Below, one piece after another: positions 1-5,506 of a stretch of DNA of 5,569 bases. Positions within the stretch are counted from its first letter, which is position 1, and every line of letters starts with the position of its first letter. The notes under the pieces were generated by a model. That model was not told where the DNA came from. It was given only the letters and a program-made list of their open reading frames with translations, and ran no database searches. The translations under genes were made by a program, and so were the position numbers. Source of the DNA: Candidatus Cloacimonadota bacterium (GTDB taxonomy: Bacteria; Muiribacteriota; UBA6191; JACPRK01); assembly GCA_021772705.1 (NCBI GenBank), contig JAJFLN010000470.1:1-5569 (forward strand). The letters run 5' to 3'.

Positions 1-201
1 GGGTCCGACTCTCAGGCAGCTACTCGACGCATCAAATACGATTCTCCCAAAAGGACCTCCGTGAGCTCTGCGAGCTCTGTGGGCGACCTGTAACTTCCCG
101 AGTCATCGCAGCAGAGCCACCCCCTGGGCGACATGCACCCGTGAACGGGTGGAAGCCTGTCCCATCACGAGAAAGCTGCACCCACCGGAGGCCTTTCAGG
201 C
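1..201. other. Left-edge stretch without a supported gene
   Basis: Nothing here is recognised as a gene. There is a perfect six-pair hairpin, CACCCG (136-141) TGAA CGGGTG (146-151), about 50 bases past the amidase stop but without a U-run on either strand, so it is not a convincing terminator. GAGCTCTG is repeated at 63-70 and 72-79. Plus-strand frames open from the left edge carry no motif I know. Confidence 0.4.
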
Positions 202-1404
202 TCAGTCCGCCGGATGGGCCTGACGGAAGTAGTCGCCGATTCCCTGGAAGAGTGAGTCGACGATGACCTGACGCCGGTTCTTGCCTCGGAGTCGGAGGAG
301 CTCTCGCCGATCACCGATGAAGCAGGTCTCGACCAGGACCGCGGGCTTCTTGTGAACCTGCCTGAGGACAACGAAGTCGGCACGGCGAATTCCCTTGGGA
401 AGACTCGACTTCGGGAACCTGGAGTAGAATCGGCGGTAGTCTCTCCGCGAGGCCGCCGTCGACTTGATTCGGGATCGAGGTCGTCGGGTCTTCTTCGCCT
501 TGGGGACTCCCCTGGCCTTTCTTGCCGCTGCCCGGGCCAGACGAGCGCGATGGGCCTTCTCCAGATTCATCAGCTTGATCACTTCCGGTTCCGGCGTGTA
601 GCTCAAGCCGAGGCCGTCGGACAGACGCTGATAGAGCGCGTGAGCCAGCTGGGTGGTCTTGGCAGGTTGATTCGACTTGAGGCGCCTCGACAGCCCCCTG
701 GCATACCCGGGAAGCACCAGGTTGTACTTCGCCGGAGCGTAGGTGTAGACCGTGGTGTAGTTGACGCCGTAGACGGGCCTTCCCCCTGCCGGGGTCTCCT
801 GGCAGAGATCGGAGTAGTTGAAGTGAACCGAGACGAAGATGTCTGCATTGGTGCTTCGTGCGGCGATACCCCGGCCATAGAGATCGGTGGTGACGTCGCC
901 GGACCGTGTCTGGAGGACTCGGGCGCCGGCCTCCTCCAGCCGGGATGCGAGCTGATTGACCACATCGAGGGCGACGTCCTTCTCGTCGAGACGGAAGATC
1001 TCCGTATCGTCCCGGGTCAGAACACCCGACGCACCGGGGTCCTTTCCGCCGTGGCCCGCATCGAGAACAATGGTCCGTCCCTTCAGCGCCTCCGGTGCAC
1101 CTTCGGCGGCGGGAGCTCTCTTCCCCGACGAGTCCGGGGCCAGCATGGACTTGAGCAGATCCGAAGCCGCGGCGACTCCCGTTTCAATCCGCTGTGTCAG
1201 GTGGGCTTCCCGGCCCAAGAGCTTCTTGCCGTGCCTGGCCTTGTAGGCCTGCACATTCTGCCGGTCTTGTTCGACCCGGATCAGGGCCTGGATCAGGTCC
1301 GCCGGGGCCGGCATCAGCTCCGAGGCGAGCAGGCTCGCTCCTGGGGAGAGCAGTAGACAGAGACTCAGCAGCGCTGTTGAAGTGAGTTGAAACGATGAGG
1401 GCAT
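202..1404 (-). CDS. Exported N-acetylmuramoyl-L-alanine amidase (Amidase_3, zinc-dependent)
   Basis: This 400-residue enzyme should hydrolyse the bond between N-acetylmuramic acid and L-alanine in peptidoglycan, in the periplasm, as AmiA/B/C-type enzymes do in daughter-cell separation and wall turnover. Visible motifs: a hydrophobic signal segment (about residues 8-28, possible cut after LLAS); an unassigned mostly helical linker (about 33-108) with no recognisable AMIN domain; then the catalytic core with LDAGHGGKDPGA (zinc ligand H118), EKDV (E141), SVHFN (H194) and LVETCFIG (catalytic E359). The stretch between H194 and E359 contains a very basic insert, about residues 283-341. ATG at 1404 is chosen because GAGGAA lies just upstream. 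The open frame continues to a GTG at 1503 with no visible ribosome binding site. The signal n-region has no Lys or Arg from 1404, a reason for some doubt about the start. The gene lies 158 bases downstream of the antiporter on the same strand and may share its transcript. Confidence 0.9.
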   Translation of the reverse strand: MPSSFQLTSTALLSLCLLLSPGASLLASELMPAPADLIQALIRVEQDRQNVQAYKARHGKKLLGREAHLTQRIETGVAAASDLLKSMLAPDSSGKRAPAAEGAPEALKGRTIVLDAGHGGKDPGASGVLTRDDTEIFRLDEKDVALDVVNQLASRLEEAGARVLQTRSGDVTTDLYGRGIAARSTNADIFVSVHFNYSDLCQETPAGGRPVYGVNYTTVYTYAPAKYNLVLPGYARGLSRRLKSNQPAKTTQLAHALYQRLSDGLGLSYTPEPEVIKLMNLEKAHRARLARAAARKARGVPKAKKTRRPRSRIKSTAASRRDYRRFYSRFPKSSLPKGIRRADFVVLRQVHKKPAVLVETCFIGDRRELLRLRGKNRRQVIVDSLFQGIGDYFRQAHPAD

Positions 1405-1408
1405 GGAC

Positions 1409-1414
1409 TTCCTC
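1409..1414 (-). promoter_or_regulatory. Ribosome binding site of the amidase gene
   Basis: GAGGAA on the minus strand, with its GAGG core six bases before the ATG at 1404. It decides between this start and the GTG 99 bases upstream at 1503, which has no such signal. Confidence 0.6.
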
Positions 1415-1499
1415 TGCGCAGGATCTGAAGCCTGAGCGACGTTGATCGATGGCTCGCCCGTGAGCAGGCTGAGCCCATTCCGTGGGTCCTTGCTGGGCA

Positions 1500-1549
1500 A
1501 CACCTGGTATCTATCGGACAGGATCGACGCTCCGTGAAGACCCAGGTGT
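1500..1549. repeat. Imperfectly nested inverted repeat between antiporter and amidase genes
   Basis: ACACCTGG at 1500-1507 is matched exactly by its reverse complement CCAGGTGT at 1542-1549. A second, inner pair, CGGA at 1515-1518 and TCCG at 1531-1534, could stack within the 34-base loop. In the minus-strand transcript the structure starts 13 bases after the antiporter stop codon, so it could protect or attenuate the antiporter mRNA 3' end. No U-run follows, so it is not a standard intrinsic terminator. A protein-binding site or chance are alternatives. Confidence 0.35.
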
Positions 1550-1562
1550 CGCGTCTCCGCAG

Positions 1563-3314
1563 TTACCCTACCGTCGGCAGGTCCTGCTCAGCCGGCTTCG
1601 GCGGCTGATCCGGGTCGCGGCCGAAAACGAAGAGGAACGCCAGGATGGCCCCGGCGCCTGCCAGGTTTGCCAGGTAGGGGTTCACACCGTATCCCGAGGG
1701 CAGATATCCCGTGAGCAGGGCGATCAAACCGATGGATGCGGCGTAGGGCATCTGGGTCCAGACGTGATCCATGTGATCCACGGCGCTGGCCATGGAACTC
1801 ATCACCGTGGTGTCCGAGATGGGCGAACAGTGATCACCGAAGATGGCACCCGTCAGGATGGCTCCCACGGCGGCGGCCAGGTAGCCCGGGTCCACGACCG
1901 CCGGATTGGCGCCGCTCAGCTTCACCACCAGCGGGATGGTGATGGGAAACAGGATGGCCATGGTTCCCCAGGAAGTGCCCGTGGCGAATGCGATCACACC
2001 GGAGGCCACGAAGATCGCCGCCGGCAGCAGGCCGTAGGGGAGCTTGTCCCCGATCATGTCCGACACGGTGGTGGCCGTCCCGAGCTGCTCGACCACGGCG
2101 CCCAAGCCCCAGGCCAGGGCGAGAATGAACATGGCCAGGACCATCGCCTTGGCACCGGAAACCCAGGCCTTCATGGCCTCCTCGAAGTCGAGGATACCCT
2201 GGGCTGAAACCAGCACCAGAGCAGCGACGGACGACAGGATGGCGGCCCAGAGGAGGACCACTGTCGAGTCGGCCTGCCCCAGAATGTCCCGGATGCCTGC
2301 AGCCTGCAGGGCCTCGGCGCCGCCGGCATCGAAGATGGCTTGCCTTCCCGTGTAGATCAGGCCGATCAGGGTGGTGAGGATCAGGGTCAGGATGGGAAGT
2401 GCCGCGTTGTACCAGCGAAGGGGCTTTCCCTCCGGAGCCTGCAGCTTCTCCAGTTCCTCCCCGGCCAGGGGATTCGAGCCGGGCCGGATGACCTCGCCCG
2501 TGCGCCGGGCCCGGCGTTCCGCCGTCAGCATGGGACCGAACTCCCGCTTCAGAAAGATTCCGGCGGGAATGAAGAACAACAGCAGAAAGGCATAGAAGCG
2601 ATAGGGCAAGGATTCCAGGAAGACCAGGTAGGGGTCCGTGGTGATTCCGGCCTTTTCGAAGGCGTCTCCGATGAGCCCCACTTCGTAGCCAATCCAGGCC
2701 GACAGGACGGCCACGGAGGCGATGGGTGCTGCCGTGGCATCGACGATGAACGACAGCTTCTCCCTCGAGACCCGGGCCCGATCCGTCAGGGGTCTGAGGG
2801 TGTTTCCCACGATCAGGGTGTTGGCATAGTCGTCGAAGAAGATGACCAGTCCCATGGCATAGGTGGACATCTGACTCCAGATCGGGCTGTCGGCCTTCCG
2901 TGCCATGACGGCCACGATGCCCTGGAGGCCTCCCGATCGGGCCACGACACCCACCATCCCGCCGATGCAGAGGCTGAAGACGATGATCGTCGCATGCCCC
3001 TTGTCGATGAGCCCATTCAGAATGTGGGTGTCAACGGACCGGAGCAGCCCCGAGAGGAGAGTGCCGGGTACGGAGAGGACGCCATCAAAGCCGATGAGCA
3101 CCACCGCTCCGGCGTAGATGCCGAGGAAGAGGGAGACCAGGACTTCTCGAGTGATCAGGGCCAGGCCGATGGCAACCACCGGCGGCAGCAGCGTGGCTGC
3201 CTCATCGAGCCTGCTCGGTCCGAAGCCGGTCAGAGCCAGGACGATGACGACAGCGGCGAAGAGCGCCAGCTTGGTCTTCATCGAGAGCGGCTCGGTGCTG
3301 GGCTGTTCCCGCAT
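1563..3314 (-). CDS. nhaC: Na+/H+ antiporter, NhaC family
   Basis: This 583-residue inner-membrane protein should exchange Na+ for H+. Family motifs are clear: LPPVVAIGLALITREVL near residues 43-59, FFDDYANTLIVGNTLRPL at 159-176, ATGTSWGT at 444-451 and FGDHCSPISDTTVMSS at 492-507. Many hydrophobic segments run through the sequence, broken by a charged cytoplasmic-looking loop at about 255-300. The C-terminal tail after about residue 565 is polar. The family also includes members acting on organic substrates such as malate/lactate pairs, so substrate is inferred. The start is uncertain: the frame stays open far upstream into the small gene. ATG at 3314 lies 8 bases past the small gene's stop and suggests translational coupling; ATG at 3281 would give 572 residues beginning at MKTKLALF; TTG at 3326 overlaps the stop. 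None has a clear ribosome binding site. TAA stop at 1563-1565. Confidence 0.92.
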   Translation of the reverse strand: MREQPSTEPLSMKTKLALFAAVVIVLALTGFGPSRLDEAATLLPPVVAIGLALITREVLVSLFLGIYAGAVVLIGFDGVLSVPGTLLSGLLRSVDTHILNGLIDKGHATIIVFSLCIGGMVGVVARSGGLQGIVAVMARKADSPIWSQMSTYAMGLVIFFDDYANTLIVGNTLRPLTDRARVSREKLSFIVDATAAPIASVAVLSAWIGYEVGLIGDAFEKAGITTDPYLVFLESLPYRFYAFLLLFFIPAGIFLKREFGPMLTAERRARRTGEVIRPGSNPLAGEELEKLQAPEGKPLRWYNAALPILTLILTTLIGLIYTGRQAIFDAGGAEALQAAGIRDILGQADSTVVLLWAAILSSVAALVLVSAQGILDFEEAMKAWVSGAKAMVLAMFILALAWGLGAVVEQLGTATTVSDMIGDKLPYGLLPAAIFVASGVIAFATGTSWGTMAILFPITIPLVVKLSGANPAVVDPGYLAAAVGAILTGAIFGDHCSPISDTTVMSSMASAVDHMDHVWTQMPYAASIGLIALLTGYLPSGYGVNPYLANLAGAGAILAFLFVFGRDPDQPPKPAEQDLPTVG

Positions 3315-3322
3315 GTGTTGGA

Positions 3323-3529
3323 TCAACGGCCCAGGATGATGTTGCGTCCCTGAATGGCTTCCTGAATGCACTGCTGCATGACCCGTTCGTCCTGGGGATC
3401 GAACTTGTAATCCAGCATATGACGGAGCAGAAGCCTCTGATGGGCGCACTGCAGGATGGCCGATCGCTCGATGGCGTCGGCCAGATAGGCGATGGATGGG
3501 TCGATGGCTGGGGGCGTCGGCTCTGTCAT
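3323..3529 (-). CDS. Small protein of unknown function upstream of the antiporter (68 aa)
   Basis: I do not recognise this family. The 68-residue product starts MTEPTPPAIDPS and is then largely helix-compatible, with two cysteines (C28, C54), mixed charge and no membrane segment or signal peptide, so it is probably cytoplasmic. The start at 3529 is supported by AGGAGG nine bases upstream. The open frame extends to 3679, but that extra part has no such signal. The stop codon ends 8 bases before the antiporter ATG on the same strand, so the two are very likely co-transcribed and the antiporter may depend on translation of this gene. A regulatory or accessory role for the antiporter is inference from position alone. 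A candidate promoter lies about 43 bases upstream. Confidence 0.75.
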   Translation of the reverse strand: MTEPTPPAIDPSIAYLADAIERSAILQCAHQRLLLRHMLDYKFDPQDERVMQQCIQEAIQGRNIILGR

Positions 3530-3538
3530 TTCGAATGT

Positions 3539-3544
3539 CCTCCT
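3539..3544 (-). promoter_or_regulatory. Strong Shine-Dalgarno site of the 68-residue gene
   Basis: AGGAGG on the minus strand, nine bases before the ATG at 3529. It is the best ribosome binding site in the window and shows that the short form, not the longer open frame from 3679, is translated. Confidence 0.75.
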
Positions 3545-3571
3545 GGATGCGATCTGAAGAGAGGAAGCCGA

Positions 3572-3601
3572 AATGTACCTTGAATGCCCCATTTCAGGCA
3601 A
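3572..3601 (-). promoter_or_regulatory. Candidate sigma-70-type promoter for the small protein/antiporter unit
   Basis: On the minus strand TTGCCT (3596-3601) and TACATT (3572-3577) are 18 bases apart, each matching four of six consensus positions. A start of transcription near 3565 would give a leader of about 35 bases carrying the AGGAGG site. A match of this quality can arise by chance, and promoter consensus in this organism is unknown. Confidence 0.3.
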
Positions 3602-3725
3602 GGATCCTGGGAGATTGGGCGCAACCTTCGTCCGTTCCTGATTCGCTGAAGACGGAACCGAAGAGGGAGCGGACATCACTTGATCCGATCTTCGTGAAAC
3701 GTTGACCGGTTCCGATACGTATTAG

Positions 3726-4796
3726 ATGAACATGTACATGAGAGCATTGATAGCAGGCGTTTCTGTTCTGTTCGTTGCCGCCGCCGGCGCGCCGGAGCTG
3801 ACAGCAGAGTCGAGGTCGACGGTCGTGATCCGGGAAATCGACGTCGATTCACCGATGAAAGTGGCCATGGATCGCATCCTCCGGGGCAAACGGGGTGAGG
3901 CGATCCTGACGGACTTGCGCACCGGCGAGCAGTGGATCTCCGGTGGGACCCGGGCTCACGCCGCCTACAACGGAGCCAGCACGTTCAAGCTGCTGACGGC
4001 CTACTACGGCTTGACGGAGGGGCTCATCGACCCGGACGTGGAGCTGGACTGCAAGCCATTCCGGTTCGGCGGCAAGAGAATCCGCTGCTGGAGACGGCGG
4101 GGCCACGGCACCATCGCCCTCCGGGAGGCTCTCGGAACATCCTGTAACGGCCTGTTCTATACCGTCGGTATGATGCCTGGCGCCCGGTCCCAGGAACTGG
4201 AGAAGCTGGCCCGGGCGGTGGGCTATGAGCCGGCACCGACCCGGTCAACCAAGCCAGAGCTCTTCGGTCACGGCGACGGCTGGTACATCAGCCCCATCAA
4301 CCAGGCCCGACTCATCGGCGCCATTGCCACGGCCGGCACGCCCCAGGCCGGCGCCGACAAGGTGACGGCCCTCTTCACGGACAACGAAGCTCTTCGGGTC
4401 ATCCGGCAGGGCATGCGCCGCACCCTGATTGACGGCACGGCCAAGCATGCCGACATCTCACGGCTGCCACTGGCCGGGAAGACCGGCACACTGGGCAAGC
4501 AGGGATGGTTCTTGTCCTACGCTCCCTACTACTCTCCGCGGATCAGCTGTGTGGTCCACCTGGACCGCGCCTGGGGACATCAAGCCGCCTCTCTCACCAA
4601 GAAGATCCTGGAGTCCCACCTGCAATTCCGGGAGCTTCCGCCGGAGCAGTTCGCCCTGAGTCTCGAGAAGCTCAGGAAGCACCGGAAGGGAACCAAGGCG
4701 GGTCGACCCACTCCCAAGCGCCGGAAGAAGCGGCAAGGCTCGGCATCGACGTCGGCCGGATCCGGCCGGGGCCAGGAGATGGCCAGCAAGATCTGA
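3726..4796 (+). CDS. Exported stand-alone penicillin-binding transpeptidase domain protein (PBP2-like)
   Basis: This 356-residue protein has all three motifs of the penicillin-binding transpeptidase family: STFK (nucleophile S85, K88), SCN (139-141) and KTGT (252-255). The stretch from about 105 to 148 (LDCKPF, IRCWRR, GHGTIALREAL) resembles the MrdA/PBP2 transpeptidase more than class D beta-lactamases, which have SxV as second motif. It should cross-link peptidoglycan stem peptides in the periplasm; hydrolytic or carboxypeptidase activity is possible. A signal peptide or N-terminal anchor spans about residues 6-26. Only about 60 residues separate it from the nucleophile, so the large N-terminal pedestal domain of true PBP2/PBP3 is missing. 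The C-terminus is very basic (13 Lys/Arg in residues 315-336). In-frame ATGs at 3726, 3732 and 3738 all lack a clear ribosome binding site, so the exact start is open. It ends in TGA directly against the sixA stop. Confidence 0.88.
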   Translation: MNMYMRALIAGVSVLFVAAAGAPELTAESRSTVVIREIDVDSPMKVAMDRILRGKRGEAILTDLRTGEQWISGGTRAHAAYNGASTFKLLTAYYGLTEGLIDPDVELDCKPFRFGGKRIRCWRRRGHGTIALREALGTSCNGLFYTVGMMPGARSQELEKLARAVGYEPAPTRSTKPELFGHGDGWYISPINQARLIGAIATAGTPQAGADKVTALFTDNEALRVIRQGMRRTLIDGTAKHADISRLPLAGKTGTLGKQGWFLSYAPYYSPRISCVVHLDRAWGHQAASLTKKILESHLQFRELPPEQFALSLEKLRKHRKGTKAGRPTPKRRKKRQGSASTSAGSGRGQEMASKI

Positions 4797-5306
4797 TCAC
4801 CAGCCGATGTCGCTGACCTTCCGGATCCACTCCAGGCTCTTGGGGTGAAGATAGCCGACGAGCTTGCCTCCTCGGCAACGGACGTCGGGGGGCAGATCGA
4901 TGGCGCAGATGGCGCCCTTCTTGAACCCCGGAAAACTGTCGACGCCCAGATAGTAGGCTGCGTATCGGCCCATGTCCGGCTCGTGCCCCACCAGGGCCAC
5001 TCCTTCCGGGCTGGCCAGGGTCTCCAGCAGGTCGTCGACGGAGTCCTCCGAACCTCCTCCGGACAGACAGCGGGCCGCATCCACCGAGTCTCTGTACTCG
5101 CACACATGGGCGAGGATCTCCGCCGTCTGGACCGCCCGAACCCTGGGACTGGTCAGAATTCGATCCAGAGGCTCATCACTCTTCCGGAAGACTTTGGCCA
5201 CATCCCTCATCCGGTCTCGCCCCTTGGCGGTCAGATACCGCTCGAAGTCCTCCATTCCAAACCCGCCGTCAACAGCAGCAGCGTGTCGTACGAGATACAG
5301 CTTCAT
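4797..5306 (-). CDS. sixA: SixA-type phosphohistidine phosphatase (histidine phosphatase superfamily)
   Basis: This 169-residue cytoplasmic enzyme belongs to the histidine phosphatase superfamily, and its size and motifs fit SixA, which removes phosphate from histidine on phosphorelay or PTS-type proteins. It opens MKLYLVRHA, giving R7 and the phosphate-accepting H8, followed by TSPRVRAVQTAEIL (52-65), which supplies further phosphate-binding arginines, and ALVGHEPDMG (104-113) with the second catalytic histidine H108. The natural partner cannot be told from this window, since no histidine kinase, HPt or PTS gene is present. ATG at 5306 is preceded by GGAGG at six bases. The open frame extends to 5348, but the extra residues come before the fixed MKLYLVRHA start and are unlikely to be translated. 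The gene is convergent with the transpeptidase gene with no spacer, and a group II intron end lies 129 bases upstream. Confidence 0.9.
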   Translation of the reverse strand: MKLYLVRHAAAVDGGFGMEDFERYLTAKGRDRMRDVAKVFRKSDEPLDRILTSPRVRAVQTAEILAHVCEYRDSVDAARCLSGGGSEDSVDDLLETLASPEGVALVGHEPDMGRYAAYYLGVDSFPGFKKGAICAIDLPPDVRCRGGKLVGYLHPKSLEWIRKVSDIGW

Positions 5307-5312
5307 TACCTT

Positions 5313-5326
5313 CCTCCATCCTCCAT
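5313..5326 (-). promoter_or_regulatory. sixA ribosome binding site in a tandem 7-base repeat
   Basis: On the minus strand the unit ATGGAGG occurs twice in a row. The nearer GGAGG (5313-5317) sits six bases before the sixA ATG and is the likely ribosome binding site; the farther copy (5320-5324) is 13 bases away. The far copy's ATG opens a six-codon frame whose TAA overlaps the sixA start as TAATG. Confidence 0.6.
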
Positions 5327-5348
5327 CTTCCACGATCGGGTCAGTCAT

Positions 5349-5378
5349 CTGTCAGATTGCGACAGGATATCAGTATCC
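5349..5378. repeat. Two small adjoining inverted repeats upstream of sixA
   Basis: CTGTC (5349-5353) faces GACAG (5361-5365) over seven bases, and GGATA (5365-5369) faces TATCC (5374-5378) over four. They share base 5365, so they could not form fully together. They lie between the intron end and sixA, where an operator or a short leader hairpin would sit, but five-base arms are weak evidence and no promoter is clear here. Confidence 0.2.
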
Positions 5379-5438
5379 CTCGGAGTTCCGTCCCGGGGCG
5401 GGTGCCTGGACTCCAGCCAACCATGAATAGATCCGGTC

Positions 5439-5471
5439 GCGGTAGGACGGCCCTCACGGGCCGCCCCCCGC
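5439..5471 (-). ncRNA. Group II intron domain VI hairpin with bulged branch-point A
   Basis: GCGGGGGGCGGCCC pairs with GGGCCGUCCU and CCGC around a GUGA loop, leaving only A5443 unpaired. That A is the predicted 2'-OH nucleophile for lariat formation. Twelve of the 14 pairs are Watson-Crick and two are G-U. Confidence 0.82.
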
Positions 5472-5474
5472 ACA

Positions 5475-5506
5475 GATCCGGACGTGAGCTTCAACTCATC
5501 CGGCTC
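5475..5506 (-). ncRNA. Group II intron domain V hairpin
   Basis: This is the most conserved element of the ribozyme, which binds the catalytic metal ions. It is 32 bases here, with the AGC triad, CG bulge and capped upper stem all present. One position differs from the usual pattern: G5504 of the triad faces A5477 rather than U, making a G-A opposition in place of the common G-U wobble. Confidence 0.82.

Noticed and set aside
136..151. Hairpin downstream of the amidase gene as an intrinsic terminator
   Set aside because: The six-pair stem is perfect, but no run of U follows on either strand.
3..263. Plus-strand frame open from the left edge, possible C-terminus of a gene beginning outside the window
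   Set aside because: It contains a Cys-x-x-Cys but is otherwise rich in Arg, Pro and Ser with no recognisable fold, and it runs 60 bases into the amidase gene on the other strand. Another edge frame, 1-93, is equally featureless.
352..1356. 334-codon plus-strand open frame antisense to the amidase gene
   Set aside because: It lies wholly opposite a gene with clear catalytic motifs, its translation shows no known motif, and long antisense frames are expected at this GC content.
1404..1503. N-terminal extension of the amidase from GTG at 1503
   Set aside because: No ribosome binding site precedes it, and it would place 33 polar residues before the signal segment. It would however add basic residues just before that segment, so it is not fully excluded.
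2340..3353. 337-codon plus-strand open frame antisense to the antiporter gene
   Set aside because: Its translation is rich in Gly, Asp, Gln and Arg with no hydrophobic core or motif, as expected for the reverse of a membrane protein gene.
3726..4796. Class D beta-lactamase, suggested by STFK and small size
   Set aside because: The second motif is SCN rather than SxV, no YGN motif was found, and the region around 105-148 resembles PBP2.
4845..5426. 193-codon plus-strand open frame antisense to sixA
   Set aside because: The opposite strand holds a convincing SixA protein; this frame has no motif and no ribosome binding site.
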